Part shown: one piece after another, positions 40,825 to 50,321 of the stretch
Layout: every line of letters starts with the position of its first letter
Position numbering within the stretch: the stretch's first letter is position 1
Assembly: GCF_965279545.1 (NCBI RefSeq)
Contig: NZ_OZ257250.1
Coordinates: 3,658,001 to 3,722,000 of the forward strand
Reading direction: 5' to 3'
Origin: Methylibium sp965279545
Lineage (GTDB): Bacteria > Pseudomonadota > Gammaproteobacteria > Burkholderiales > Burkholderiaceae_C
DNA: 64,000 nucleotides
The notes under the pieces: model-generated
What the model saw: the letters and a program-made list of their open reading frames with translations, nothing else
Databases searched by the model: none
What the model was told of the DNA's origin: nothing
Made by a program: the position numbers and the translations under genes

Positions 40825-42090
40825 TCAAGCGGGTTCGCGCATCGAGCCGGCGACCAGATCGAAGCGGAACAGGCGGCATTCGATCGGGCCATTCCACATC
40901 GGCACGCGCCGGCTCTCCTTCAGGCGCATCGCCTGCGGCAGCTTCATGTCGGGGCTGAGCACCCACGCGGTCCAGCCCGGATAGGCGCGCTTCCAGTGCG
41001 CGGCGAGACGGGAGAAGAACTCGCTTGCCGAGGCGCCGCCCTCGAAGCCTTCGCGCGCCGGCGGGGGCGGCGGAGCGCGCCGCCCCGCCTCGCCGCGCGA
41101 CCCCTTCGGGTCGATGCGCTCGCCGTACGGCGGGTTCAGCATCAAGGTGCCGCGCGCTGCGGGTGCGGTGCGCTGCAGCGCGTCGACCGTCTTGAGCTCG
41201 ATCGCGGCGCTGACGCCCGCGCGCTCGGCGTTGCGGGCCGCGAAGTCGGTCATGCGAAACGCCACGTCGCCCGCGAAGATCGGCACCGCGCTCGCGTGCA
41301 CCCGGGCCCGGGCCGCCTCGCGGAGTTCGCGCCACGCGCGCTGCGGGCCGGCGTCGCGGAACGGGCCGAGGCGCTCGAAGGCGAAGCGGCGCAGCGAGCC
41401 GGGTGCGATGCCGCAGGCGATCTGCGCCGCCTCGATCGCGATCGTGCCGGAGCCGCACACCGGGTCGAGCAGCGGCCCGTCCGATTCGCGGCCCTGCCAG
41501 TCGGCGGCAGCCAGCAGTGCGGCGGCCAGCGTCTCCTTCAGCGGCGCCTCGCCCTGGTCTTCGCGCCAACCGCGCTTGAAGAGGGCCTCGCCCGAGGTGT
41601 CGACATAGAGCGTCGCCTGCTCGGGTGCCAGGTGCAGCTGCAGGGGCAGGTCGGGGCGGCGCGTGTCGACACTGGGGCGCGCGCCGAGGGCGTCGCGCAT
41701 CGCGTCGCAGACGCCGTCCTTGATGCGCAGCGCGGCGAAGTTCAGGCTCTTCAGCGGTGCGCGCTGGGCGGTCACGTCCACCTTCAGGGTCTGCGTCGGG
41801 GTGATCCAGTCCGGCCAGTGCGGGCTGCGTGCCAGCGCATACAGGTCGTCCTCGCTGCGGTAGGGTGCTTGCGCCACCTGCCACAGCACGCGCTGCGCGA
41901 GCCGGCTGCCGAGGTTCAGCGCCATCGCTTCGCGCGGGCCGCCCTGCACCAGCACGCCGCCACGCTGCAGCTGCGCCGGCGCATCCGGCAGCAGCCGGGC
42001 CACCTCGTCGGCCAGCAAGGCCTCGACGCCGGCAGCGCAGGGGAGAAACAGCGAAGACGAGGGTCCGTCGTGCGGTAAAGCGGCGTTCAT
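40825..42090 (-). CDS. THUMP-domain SAM-dependent RNA methyltransferase (RlmL N-terminal type)
   Basis: A 421-residue protein equivalent to the N-terminal half of E. coli RlmL, which makes m2G2445 in 23S rRNA. The ferredoxin-like/THUMP region is residues 1 to about 165 (FLPCAAGVEALLADEVARLL, DYLITPTQTLKV-like region). The methyltransferase domain shows the RNA-recognition LFKRGWREDQGEAPLKETLAAALL, SAM motif DPVCGSGTIAIEAA and catalytic NPPYGERI. The second (RlmK-like) domain is absent, as usual in betaproteobacteria. Start at 42090 gives MNAALPHDG; an in-frame ATG at 42147 adds a basic stretch. Confidence 0.88.
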   Translation of the reverse strand: MNAALPHDGPSSSLFLPCAAGVEALLADEVARLLPDAPAQLQRGGVLVQGGPREAMALNLGSRLAQRVLWQVAQAPYRSEDDLYALARSPHWPDWITPTQTLKVDVTAQRAPLKSLNFAALRIKDGVCDAMRDALGARPSVDTRRPDLPLQLHLAPEQATLYVDTSGEALFKRGWREDQGEAPLKETLAAALLAAADWQGRESDGPLLDPVCGSGTIAIEAAQIACGIAPGSLRRFAFERLGPFRDAGPQRAWRELREAARARVHASAVPIFAGDVAFRMTDFAARNAERAGVSAAIELKTVDALQRTAPAARGTLMLNPPYGERIDPKGSRGEAGRRAPPPPPAREGFEGGASASEFFSRLAAHWKRAYPGWTAWVLSPDMKLPQAMRLKESRRVPMWNGPIECRLFRFDLVAGSMREPA

Positions 42091-42241
42091 GCGTGTCCGT
42101 TTCTTGTACTGGTGCGCCCGTTCGCGCAGGCTCCCGTGGGCCGTCATTTCGACGGGCGACGGGCCGCTGGTCAGCGAGTGCCGGCGTGCCCGGTTTGCCC
42201 CGATCGCGTGCGGACCGCCCGGGCAGTGATCGCCCGGCGCC

Positions 42242-43768
42242 TCACATCATCGTGCGCCGCAGGTTCGCCGGCGCGATCTTCAGCGCTTCACGGTACTTCG
42301 CCACCGTGCGGCGTGCCACCTGGATGCCCTGTTCTTCGAGCATGCTGCTGAGCTGGCTGTCCGACAGCGGTTTCTTGGCGTCCTCGGCGCTGACCAGCTG
42401 CTTGATCAGCGCGCGCACCGCGGTGCTCGACGCGTTGCCGCCGGCCTCGGTGTTGAGCGAGGAGCCGAAGAAGTACTTCAACTCGAAGGTGCCGTAGGGC
42501 GTGGACATGTACTTGGCCGTGGTCACGCGCGAGATGGTCGACTCGTGCAGGCCCAGCTCGTCGGCGATCTCGCGCAGCACCAGCGGCTTCATCGCGATCG
42601 CGCCATGGCTGAAGAAGGACTTCTGCCGCTCGACGATGGCCTGCGAGACGCGCTGGATGGTGTCGAAGCGCTGCAGGATGTTCTTCATGAACCAGCGCGC
42701 TTCCTGCAGCCGCGAACTCAGGCCGGCGCCCGATTCGGTGCGCGCGCCGCGCTGCTGCTTGATCGCCTGCGCGTAGAGGTCGTTGATGCGCAGCTTGGGC
42801 ATCACGTCGGGATTGAGCACGACGCGCCAGCCGCGGCCGGCCTTCTGCACGATCACGTCGGGCACGATGATGTTGGCCTCGGCCTTGGTGAACGGGCGGC
42901 CGGGCTTGGGCTCGCAGTGCACGATCAGGGCCTGCGCGGCCTTCAGCAGCTCCTCGTCGGCACCGGTGGCGGCCATCAGCTTCTTGCCGTCGCGCCGGGC
43001 CAGCAGCTCGAGGTGGTACTTGCAGATCAGGATCGCGATCATCTGCGCCTCGCAGCGCGGTCCGGCCCGCAGCTGCAGCGTCAGGCACTCCGACAGGTCG
43101 CGCGCGCCGACGCCCAGCGGCTCCAGGTTGTGCAGCCACTTCAGGGCGCAGCGCAGGCGGTCGAGCAGCTCCTCGGCCGCGACGTCGTCCTCGTCGCCGG
43201 CCAGGCGCTGCGCGATCTCTTCCAGCGGATCGGCGAGGTAGCCGTCCTCGTCGAGCGATTCGATCAGCACCATCACCGCGCCGCGGTCGTCGTCGCTCAG
43301 GCGCATGCCGCGCAGCTGCTCGCGCAGGTGGTCCTGCAGGCTCACCCCGGCGCTGCTGCGCTCCATCGGGTCGAAGTCGTCGCTGTCGTTGTTGCTGGCC
43401 TTGCCGGGCGTCTCGCGGATGCCGTCGAAGTCCTCGCGCTCGGTGCCGTTCTCCCAGTCCTCGCGCTCGGTGGCGCCGAACTCGGCCGCGTCCACCGCGA
43501 CCGGCTCGGGGTCGGCGGCGACCTCGGACCCCGAGCCTTCCCAGGCCTCGTCGGCCTGCCGCTCGGTGACCGTGGCGCGCTCCACCGGCGCGTCGAACGG
43601 CGTCGGTGCGTCCTCCTCGACTTCGAGGAAGGGGTTCTGCTCTAGCATCTGCTCGACTTCCTGATGGAGTTCGAGCGTGGAGAGCTGCAGCAGCCGGATC
43701 GACTGCTGCAGCTGCGGCGTCAGCGCCAGATGCTGCGAAAAACGGACCTGCAGGGAAGGCTTCATCAC
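42242..43768 (-). CDS. rpoN: RNA polymerase sigma-54 factor
   Basis: A 508-residue sigma-54. The Gln-rich activator-contact region is MKPSLQVRFSQHLALTPQLQQSIRLLQLS, followed by an acidic linker (about 55-120), the core-binding domain, HTH (LRE IADELGLHESTISRVTTAKY) and the C-terminal RpoN box ARRTVAKYREAL. It directs transcription of enhancer-dependent genes. The start overlaps the end of lptB by four bases, and lptA-lptB-rpoN form one operon, the arrangement common in proteobacteria. Confidence 0.97.
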   Translation of the reverse strand: MMKPSLQVRFSQHLALTPQLQQSIRLLQLSTLELHQEVEQMLEQNPFLEVEEDAPTPFDAPVERATVTERQADEAWEGSGSEVAADPEPVAVDAAEFGATEREDWENGTEREDFDGIRETPGKASNNDSDDFDPMERSSAGVSLQDHLREQLRGMRLSDDDRGAVMVLIESLDEDGYLADPLEEIAQRLAGDEDDVAAEELLDRLRCALKWLHNLEPLGVGARDLSECLTLQLRAGPRCEAQMIAILICKYHLELLARRDGKKLMAATGADEELLKAAQALIVHCEPKPGRPFTKAEANIIVPDVIVQKAGRGWRVVLNPDVMPKLRINDLYAQAIKQQRGARTESGAGLSSRLQEARWFMKNILQRFDTIQRVSQAIVERQKSFFSHGAIAMKPLVLREIADELGLHESTISRVTTAKYMSTPYGTFELKYFFGSSLNTEAGGNASSTAVRALIKQLVSAEDAKKPLSDSQLSSMLEEQGIQVARRTVAKYREALKIAPANLRRTMM

Positions 43769-44520
43769 ATCCTGAAGTGTTCGCCGAGGTAGACCTTGCG
43801 CACGTCGGGGTTCTCGACGATCTGCTCGGGGGTGCCTTCGGCCAGCACGCGTCCTTCACTGATGATGTAGGCGCGGTGGCAGATGCCCAGGGTCTCGCGC
43901 ACGTTGTGGTCGGTGATCAGCACGCCGATGCCGCGGCTCTTGAGGAAGCCGATGATTCGCTGGATCTCGATCACCGCGATCGGGTCGACACCGGCGAACG
44001 GCTCGTCGAGCAGGATGAAGCGCGGTTGCGTCGCCAGCGCGCGGGCGATCTCGACGCGCCGGCGCTCACCGCCCGACAGCGCCGGTGCCGGGCTGTCGCG
44101 CAGCTTGTCGATCGACAGGTCGTGCAGCAGGCCGTCGAGCAACTCGTCGATGCGGGCCTTGGTGAAGGCCTTGCCGCGCTCGTCGAACTGCAGCTCCAGC
44201 ACCGCACGGATGTTCTCCTCGACGGTGAGCTTGCGGAAGATCGAGGCTTCCTGCGGCAGGTAGGACAACCCGAGGCGAGAGCGCTGGTGGATCGGCAGCC
44301 GCTCGATCGGTGCGCCGTCGATGCGGATTTCGCCGGCATCGGCGCGCACCAGGCCGACGATCATGTAGAAGCTGGTGGTCTTGCCGGCGCCGTTGGGTCC
44401 GAGCAGTCCCACCACCTCGCCGGCAGCGACCGCGACATGCACGTCCTTCACGACCTTGCGCGCGCCGTAGCTCTTCTGCAGGCCGCGGGCCTCGAGCCGG
44501 CTCGAGGTCTCCAGGTTCAT
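43765..44520 (-). CDS. lptB: LPS export ABC transporter ATP-binding protein
   Basis: A 251-residue ABC ATPase powering LPS transport with LptFG. Walker A GPNGAGKTTSFYMIVGL, Q-loop YLPQEASIFRKL, signature LSGGERRRVEIARAL, Walker B FILLDEPFAGVDPIAV and switch VLITDHNVRETL are all intact and match LptB. The start overlaps the lptA stop by four bases, and the end overlaps the rpoN start. Confidence 0.97.
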   Translation of the reverse strand: MNLETSSRLEARGLQKSYGARKVVKDVHVAVAAGEVVGLLGPNGAGKTTSFYMIVGLVRADAGEIRIDGAPIERLPIHQRSRLGLSYLPQEASIFRKLTVEENIRAVLELQFDERGKAFTKARIDELLDGLLHDLSIDKLRDSPAPALSGGERRRVEIARALATQPRFILLDEPFAGVDPIAVIEIQRIIGFLKSRGIGVLITDHNVRETLGICHRAYIISEGRVLAEGTPEQIVENPDVRKVYLGEHFRM

Positions 44521-45143
44521 GGCCGCCCCTTGCCCGACGCGGGAGCTGATGCGGGGTTCTCGCGCGGCGTCAGTACGCCCCGCACCCGGCCCGGGGCGGC
44601 CGCCGACTCCGGGCCGCCGAGCACCTGGAACACCTCGGTCACGTTGTCGTAGGAGATGGTATTGCCGGCCACCTCGTCGGCCAGGATGCTGCCGCGAAAA
44701 CGCCGCAGCACCGCCTGGTTCACGAGCCGCACGGTGTCGCCGCGGCCGTCGTATTCGAGCCGCTCGGCCTCGCCTTCGATGGATTCGTCGCTGTTGTCAC
44801 GCCGCTGGCGGAAGTAGGCGCGCTTGTTGGGCCAGCCAGTCGCCACGGCCGATTGGTAGCCCTCGGGGCTCTGTCGCACCTCGACCCGGTCTGCCCGGAT
44901 CACGATCGTGCCCTTGGTGATCTCCACGTTGCCGGAAAGAATGTTGACCTGCTTGATTTCGTCGACCCGGGCCGAGTCGGCGGCGAACGCCAGCGGCTGG
45001 TTGCGATCGGTCTTCTCGGCCCACGCCGGGGCCACAAGCGCGGCGCCCAGCAAGGCCAGGGCACTGAGTCGCCCGCAATGCGTCACGCTGGTGCGCCGCA
45101 ACGCAGGATAGGGGGTCGGAGCAGGCATGAATGGAATCGGCAT
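44517..45143 (-). CDS. lptA: LPS transport periplasmic protein LptA
   Basis: A 208-residue periplasmic bridge protein of the Lpt pathway. The signal peptide ends ALVAPAWA. The OstA-like beta-jellyroll begins DSARVDEIKQVNILSGNVEITKGTIVIRADRVEV and repeats as RLEYDGRGDTVRLVNQAVLRRFRGSILADEV. The C-terminal tail (about 165-208) is low complexity. Start at 45143 or 45128 cannot be decided; neither has a clear ribosome site. First gene of lptA-lptB-rpoN. Confidence 0.93.
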   Translation of the reverse strand: MPIPFMPAPTPYPALRRTSVTHCGRLSALALLGAALVAPAWAEKTDRNQPLAFAADSARVDEIKQVNILSGNVEITKGTIVIRADRVEVRQSPEGYQSAVATGWPNKRAYFRQRRDNSDESIEGEAERLEYDGRGDTVRLVNQAVLRRFRGSILADEVAGNTISYDNVTEVFQVLGGPESAAAPGRVRGVLTPRENPASAPASGKGRP

Positions 45144-45235
45144 GAATCTTGCTGCCGATTCTAGGGCGTGTTCAGCTGCTTGCCACGGGCCGCAGCGGCC
45201 TCGGCCGCTACTGTGGCGTCGATGCCAATCGAGGG

Positions 45236-45880
45236 TCAGCCGCCCTTGCGGATCTGCGCAATCAGGTAATCCGTGACAGCCAGCGCGCGGTCATTGCTGC
45301 CGGCGAGCGAGCCCGAGGTGTAGTAGGACCCGTTGATGCCGAGTGCCGGCGTGCCGTCGATCTTGTAGCCGGCCGACAGCGCCGCAGCTTGGCGTGCCTT
45401 GGTCTGGACCGAGAACGAGTTCATCACGTCGAGGAACTTGGCCTTGTCCACGCCGTTCCTGGCGACGAAATCGCCGATCGACTCGATGGTGTTCAACGGC
45501 AGGCGCTCGACGTGCATCGCGTTGAAGACCTTGCGGTGCAGCGAGTCGACCAGCCCCAGGACCTCGATCGCGAAGTACAGCTTTTGGTGCAACACGAACG
45601 GCACTTCGCGAAAGGCCACCGGCAGGCGCCTGAAATTGAGGTCCGGCGGCAGCTTCTTGACCCAGGCCTCGAGCATCGGCTCGAAGACATGGCAGTGCGG
45701 GCAGCCATACCAGAAGAACTCGACCACCTCGATCTTCTTCGGGTCCTGCGTCGGCTGGCGTTGCGACAGCTTCACGTAGTCCCTGCCCTCGGCCGGGCCG
45801 CCCTGCGCGTGCGTGGTGGCGGGCAACAGACCCGCGAAGGTGGCAGCCACCGACAAGGTCGTGAAGTCACGACGGTTCAT
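45236..45880 (-). CDS. dsbA: Thiol:disulfide interchange protein DsbA
   Basis: A 214-residue periplasmic disulfide oxidase. The N-terminus NRRDFTTLSVAATFAGLL has a twin-arginine-like start and a hydrophobic core. The thioredoxin-fold domain has active site CPHC in EFFWYGCPHCHVFEPMLE. The helical insertion covers the middle and the cis-Pro loop is in GTPALGING. The ATG at 45880 is preferred over 45886 since AAAGG is then six bases away. It is the last gene of argS-SPOR-dsbA, an order typical of Burkholderiales. Confidence 0.95.
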   Translation of the reverse strand: MNRRDFTTLSVAATFAGLLPATTHAQGGPAEGRDYVKLSQRQPTQDPKKIEVVEFFWYGCPHCHVFEPMLEAWVKKLPPDLNFRRLPVAFREVPFVLHQKLYFAIEVLGLVDSLHRKVFNAMHVERLPLNTIESIGDFVARNGVDKAKFLDVMNSFSVQTKARQAAALSAGYKIDGTPALGINGSYYTSGSLAGSNDRALAVTDYLIAQIRKGG

Positions 45881-45939
45881 GAGCATCCTTTCAGCGATCG
45901 GACAGACGCAGCGGTGGAGTCATCCCTCGGCCGCGAAGT

Positions 45940-46569
45940 TCATTTTTGCACCCGCACCAGCGCCGACACCGCGCCCGCGCCGTCCAGCGTCTCCTTCACC
46001 TTTTCGGCGTCGGTACGCTGAGTGAACGGACCGACTCGCACACGGTACATCGTGCGCCCCGATTGCTCGCGCTCGGTGATCTTGGACTCGAAACCCTGGA
46101 TCGCCAGCTTGGCACGTTGCGCCTCGGCTTCCTCGGTACGGGCATAGGCGCCGACCTGCACGAAATAGACAAACGCTTCGGAGCTGCCGGTGGTGGACAG
46201 GTCGGGGCCGGGCTTGGCCGGGCCACCGCCGCCGAGGATGGCGGCCGGGTCGCGTGCGTCGGGCGCCGGCTTGGGGAGGGCGGCGGTCGGCCCCGAGGCC
46301 GCGGGCGCACCGGCGCTGGAGGCCGCGCCCGCCGCCGGCTTCTTGCCGTACAGCGGCGTGTTGGGATCCCAGTTGCGGTTGCGTTCGGCCTCGGCGGCGT
46401 CCTGCTCGACAGTGCGCTGCGGGACCTTGTTGATGAACGGGATCGGCACCTTGGTGACGTACAGCGCGACGCCGAGCGCGAGCGCCAGGCCGACCAGCAG
46501 GCCGACGATCAGGCCGACGATGAAGCCGCCGCGCTGCGACGAGCGGCGTGGGAAGGGGAAGAAGGGCAT
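45940..46569 (-). CDS. SPOR-domain membrane protein
   Basis: A 209-residue bitopic protein. A short cytoplasmic N-terminus is followed by one membrane segment GFIVGLIVGLLVGLALALGVAL (residues 15-36) and a Pro/Ala-rich periplasmic linker. A C-terminal SPOR domain (about 130-209, YFVQVGAYARTEEAEAQRAKLA, RVRVGPFTQRTDAEKVKETL) binds denuded glycan strands at septa, so the protein resembles FtsN/DedD. The start lies 11 bases after the argS stop. Confidence 0.92.
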   Translation of the reverse strand: MPFFPFPRRSSQRGGFIVGLIVGLLVGLALALGVALYVTKVPIPFINKVPQRTVEQDAAEAERNRNWDPNTPLYGKKPAAGAASSAGAPAASGPTAALPKPAPDARDPAAILGGGGPAKPGPDLSTTGSSEAFVYFVQVGAYARTEEAEAQRAKLAIQGFESKITEREQSGRTMYRVRVGPFTQRTDAEKVKETLDGAGAVSALVRVQK

Positions 46570-46580
46570 GGCAGCTCCGG

Positions 46581-48266
46581 TCACATCCTGTCGGGGGCGC
46601 TGACGCCGAGCACCGCCAGGCCGTTGCGCAGCACCTGCGCGGTGGCGGCAAGCAAGGCCAGCCGGGCGCGGCTGAGCGCCGCGTCGTCGGTGAGAAAGCG
46701 CTCGGCCGCGTAGTAGCTGTGGAAGGCGCCGGCCAGGTCGCGCAGGTAGAAGGCCACGTCGTGCGGCGCCAGGCTGTCGGCGGCGCCGCTCAGCATCACC
46801 GGGTAGGCGGCCAGCTTGAGCATCAGCGCGGCCTCGGTCGGCGCGACCAGCCGCGCCAGGTCGGCCTGGGGCAGCGTGGCCGGGTCGCCGGCCTGCTGCT
46901 CGCGCCACTGCACGATGACCGAGCAGATGCGCGCGTGCGCGTACTGCACGTAGTAGACCGGGTTCTCGTCGTTCTTCTTCAGCGCCAGGTCGACGTCGAA
47001 CACGAACTCGGTGTCGGCCTTGCGGCTGATCAGGAAGAAGCGCACCGCGTCCTTGCCGGTCCAGTCGATCAGGTCGCGCAGCGTCACGTAGCTGCCGGCG
47101 CGCTTGGAGATCTTGACCTCCTCGCCGCCGCGCATCACGGTGACCATCTTGTGCAGCACGTAGTCGGGGTAGCCGGCCGGGATGCCCACGTTCGCGGCCT
47201 GCAGCCCGGCGCGCACCCGCGCGATCGTGCCGTGGTGGTCGCTGCCCTGGATGTTGATCACCTTGTGGTAGCCGCGCTCCCACTTGTTGACGTGGTAGGC
47301 CACGTCGGGCACGAAGTAGGTGTAGCTGCCGTCGGACTTCTTCATGACGCGATCCTTGTCGTCGCCATAGTCGGTGGTGCGCAGCCACAGCGCACCGCCG
47401 TCCTCGAAGGTCTTGCCGGCCGCGACCAGCTTGCCCACCGTGGCTTCGACCCGCCCGGTCGCGTACAGGCTGGATTCCAGGAAGTAGTGGTCGAACCGGA
47501 CGCCGAAGGCCTGCAGGTCGAGGTCCTGCTCGTGGCGCAGGTAGGCCACGGCGAACTGGCGGATGCCGTCCAGGTCGGCCGGGTCGCCGGAGGCGGTGAA
47601 CTCGCGGTCGTCGGCCTTGACGGTCTTCTTCGCCACGAAGTCGGCGGCGATGTCGGCGATGTAGTCGCCGTTGTAGGCGCTCTCGGGCCAGCCCGCGTCG
47701 CCCGGCTTCAGGCCCTGGAGGCGCGCCTGGGTCGATGCGGCGAGCGTGCCGATCTGCACGCCGGCGTCGTTGTAATAGAACTCGCGCGTGACCTGCCAGC
47801 CCTGGGTCTCGAACAGCTTGCAGATCGCGTCGCCGAGCGCCGCCTGGCGGCCGTGGCCGACGTGCAGCGGGCCGGTCGGGTTGGCCGAGACGAACTCGAC
47901 CAGCGCGCGCTCGGTGGTGGCCGGCTGGCGGCCGAATTCGGTGCCGGCCGCCAGCACCTCGGCGACGATCTGCTGCTTGGTGCTGTCCTTGAGCCGCAGG
48001 TTGATGAAGCCGGGACCGGCGATCTCGAGCGCCGCGACCCAGCGCTGCACCGCCTCGCGCCGCTGCAGCGCGTCGATCAGGGCCTGGGCCAGCTCGCGCG
48101 GGTTGCGCTTGAGCGGCTTGGCGAGCTGCATCGCCGAGGTGATGGCGAGGTCGCCGTGGGCGGCCTGTTTCGGACTTTCGAAAGCGGCGACGGGGGGCTG
48201 CTCGGGGGCCAGCTCGGTGAGCGCATCGCCGAGGGCCGCCAGGAGCTCTTGCTGGGCACGGATCAT
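46581..48266 (-). CDS. argS: Arginyl-tRNA synthetase
   Basis: A 561-residue class I aminoacyl-tRNA synthetase. The ArgS N-terminal additional domain (residues 1-90) precedes the HIGH-type motif HVGH in NPTGPLHVGHGRQAALGDAI. The KMSKS-region reads VKISKRAGSYVTL, as in many bacterial ArgS lacking the strict KMSKS. The DALR anticodon domain ends VLRNGLAVLGVSAPDRM. It attaches Arg to tRNA-Arg. First gene of argS-SPOR-dsbA. Confidence 0.97.
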   Translation of the reverse strand: MIRAQQELLAALGDALTELAPEQPPVAAFESPKQAAHGDLAITSAMQLAKPLKRNPRELAQALIDALQRREAVQRWVAALEIAGPGFINLRLKDSTKQQIVAEVLAAGTEFGRQPATTERALVEFVSANPTGPLHVGHGRQAALGDAICKLFETQGWQVTREFYYNDAGVQIGTLAASTQARLQGLKPGDAGWPESAYNGDYIADIAADFVAKKTVKADDREFTASGDPADLDGIRQFAVAYLRHEQDLDLQAFGVRFDHYFLESSLYATGRVEATVGKLVAAGKTFEDGGALWLRTTDYGDDKDRVMKKSDGSYTYFVPDVAYHVNKWERGYHKVINIQGSDHHGTIARVRAGLQAANVGIPAGYPDYVLHKMVTVMRGGEEVKISKRAGSYVTLRDLIDWTGKDAVRFFLISRKADTEFVFDVDLALKKNDENPVYYVQYAHARICSVIVQWREQQAGDPATLPQADLARLVAPTEAALMLKLAAYPVMLSGAADSLAPHDVAFYLRDLAGAFHSYYAAERFLTDDAALSRARLALLAATAQVLRNGLAVLGVSAPDRM

Positions 48267-48396
48267 CGGCGGATTCTAGGGGCCGGGTCGGCGCACGATC
48301 GGTGGGCAGTCCTTCACGCCGGACGGGACGGCGAGCGTGGCGCGCTTGTCCCCGACATCAGGGTGATGGAAAGATGCCGCCACACTTGCGCCTGCC

Positions 48397-49740
48397 ATGA
48401 GTCCTCCCGCTGCCTCCTCCGACGCCCTGCCCGCGCGCATCGGCAAGTACCGCGTGCTGCGCAAGCTCGGCGAAGGCGCGACCAGCGAGGTCTTCCTGTG
48501 CCGCGACGACTTCAACGAACGCGACGTTGCCGTCAAGCGCGTGCGTGCCAGCGCGCTGGCCGATGTGAGCGAAGGCATGCTGAATGCTCGCTTCTTCGCC
48601 GCCGAAGCGGCGCTCGTCGGGCGGCTGCAGCACCCCAACGTCGTGCAGATCTTCGATGCGGTGCCCGATCCCGCAGAGCCCTACGTGGTGATGGAGTACG
48701 TCGCCGGCACCACGCTGCGGCCGTTTTGCCGCGCCGACCAGCTGCTGCCGCTGGACCAGGTGGTGGAAATCGGCTTCAAGTGCGCGATGGCGCTGGGCTA
48801 CGTGTCGCGCCAAGGCCTGATCCACCGCGACGTGAAGCCGGCCAACCTGCTGGCCAGTACCAACGCGGCGGGCGACATCGTCGACGTCAAGGTCAGCGAC
48901 TTCGGCAGCGTGCTGAACCTGACGTCCGACACGACCCAGGTGTTTCGCGTCGGATCGCTGGCCTACATGTCGCCCGAGCAGCTCGACGGCGGCACGCTCG
49001 ATGCGCGCGCCGACGTCTACTCGCTCGGCGCGGTGCTCTACCACCTGATCGCCGGGCGGCCGCCGTTCGACGCGGTCGCGCAGTCGGTGCTGATGGCCCA
49101 GATCTACAGCGCCCAGCCGGCACCGCTGTCCGGCCTGCGCGGCGGGGTCGGGCCGGCGCTCGACGCGGTGATCCAGCGCGCGCTCGCCAAGCGGGCCGAC
49201 GACCGCTATGCCGACTGGGACGAGTTCGCCCAGGCGCTGTCGTCGCTGGTCGCCAACCGCCAGGTGCCGCGCGGCCAGGTCCAGGGCGTGCTCGACTCCG
49301 AGCGCTTCACGCTGCTGCGCTCGCTCGAGTTCTTCAGCCAGTTCGGCGACGTGGAGCTGTGGGAGGTGGTGCACCGCGCCAGCTGGCAGCGCTACCCGCT
49401 CGGCCACCTGATCTACCGCCGCGGTGAGGAGGGCAACACCTTTCACATCATCGCGGACGGTGCGGTCGACGTGTACCGCGACAGCCAGCGCGTGGCGCAC
49501 CTGGGCGCCGGCACCTCGGTCGGCGAAATGGTCTACCTCGCGCCGAACCCCGAGCTGCGCCGTCACAGCACCGACGTGACGGTGGTCGCGCCGGCGACGA
49601 TGATCTCCTTCACCCCCGACTCGATGGCGCGGCTGAGCCCCGGCTGCCGCCACCTGTTCGACGAGGCCTTCATCCGCGTGCTGGTGCGCCGCCTGCATGT
49701 GGCGCACGAGACGCTGGCGCATCCGCGGCGCATCGCTTAG
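48397..49740 (+). CDS. Ser/Thr protein kinase fused to a cyclic-nucleotide-binding domain
   Basis: A 447-residue cytoplasmic protein. Kinase domain (residues about 17-285): Gly loop KLGEGATSEVF, Lys in VAVKRVRAS, catalytic loop HRDVKPANLLAS, DFG in VSDFGSVLNL, and activation segment end YMSPEQLDGG. No transmembrane or PASTA segment follows. Residues about 310-430 form a cNMP-binding domain (LIYRRGEEGNTFHIIADGAVDVYR, LGAGTSVGEMVYL). The phosphate-binding cassette is atypical: GEMVYLAPNPELR rather than FGE-A-L-(x)-RAA, so nucleotide binding is uncertain. Targets unknown. Confidence 0.9.
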   Translation: MSPPAASSDALPARIGKYRVLRKLGEGATSEVFLCRDDFNERDVAVKRVRASALADVSEGMLNARFFAAEAALVGRLQHPNVVQIFDAVPDPAEPYVVMEYVAGTTLRPFCRADQLLPLDQVVEIGFKCAMALGYVSRQGLIHRDVKPANLLASTNAAGDIVDVKVSDFGSVLNLTSDTTQVFRVGSLAYMSPEQLDGGTLDARADVYSLGAVLYHLIAGRPPFDAVAQSVLMAQIYSAQPAPLSGLRGGVGPALDAVIQRALAKRADDRYADWDEFAQALSSLVANRQVPRGQVQGVLDSERFTLLRSLEFFSQFGDVELWEVVHRASWQRYPLGHLIYRRGEEGNTFHIIADGAVDVYRDSQRVAHLGAGTSVGEMVYLAPNPELRRHSTDVTVVAPATMISFTPDSMARLSPGCRHLFDEAFIRVLVRRLHVAHETLAHPRRIA

Positions 49741-49910
49741 GACCTGTTCACGCTAGCGGAGCGACGGTCGCAGCTGACAGCCGGCCTTCGGCAGGTCAAC
49801 GTCGCGTTGCGCGTCACGTTGAATCGCTTGTGGCGCACGCGGGCCTCGTGCTTCAATGGCCGCGGCGGTGTTCGCCGCACAACCCCCGTTCCCCAAGCGA
49901 AGGAGATCCG

Positions 49911-50210
49911 ATGAAACACCTGCTCACCGCAGCGGCCTTGTGTGCGGCCGTTCTCACCGCGCCTGTCCTTGCCGCCGATGGCGCGGCTTCGGCCCCCGGC
50001 AAGCCGACGGCGCAGCAAAGCAAGATGGGAACCTGCAACAAGGACGCCGCCGACAAGAAGGGTGACGAGCGCAAGGCCTTCATGAAGGAGTGCCTGTCGG
50101 CGAAGAAATCCACCCAGCAGGACAAGATGAAGACCTGCAACAAGGACGCCTCCGGCAAGAAGGGCGACGAACGCAAGGCCTTCATGAAGGAGTGCCTCAG
50201 CGGCAAGTGA
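49911..50210 (+). CDS. PsiF repeat protein
   Basis: A 99-residue secreted protein: signal peptide (LCAAVLTAPVLAA) then two tandem PsiF repeats, each with KMxTCNKDAxxKKGDERKAF MKECLS (residues about 39-62 and 73-96). The pairs of cysteines in each repeat are conserved. PsiF was named as phosphate-starvation-inducible in E. coli; its function is unknown. AAGGAG lies five bases before the ATG. A strong hairpin follows at 50232-50257. Confidence 0.9.
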   Translation: MKHLLTAAALCAAVLTAPVLAADGAASAPGKPTAQQSKMGTCNKDAADKKGDERKAFMKECLSAKKSTQQDKMKTCNKDASGKKGDERKAFMKECLSGK

Positions 50211-50231
50211 CTCGGGGGTGACCCTAGCACC

Positions 50232-50257
50232 ATGAGCCCGGCCACGGCCGGGCTCAT
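50232..50257. terminator. Bidirectional terminator hairpin between psiF-like and LysR genes
   Basis: ATGAGCCCGGCC, AC, GGCCGGGCTCAT: a perfect 12-bp stem with a two-base apex between two convergent genes. No long T-run on either side, but position and strength support termination. Confidence 0.7.
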
Positions 50258-50321
50258 TCACTTGCGCACTGCCTGTGCGCGCGACCGCGTGGGTCTCGCG
50301 GCCCCTCCGGGTCGGCAGCGG

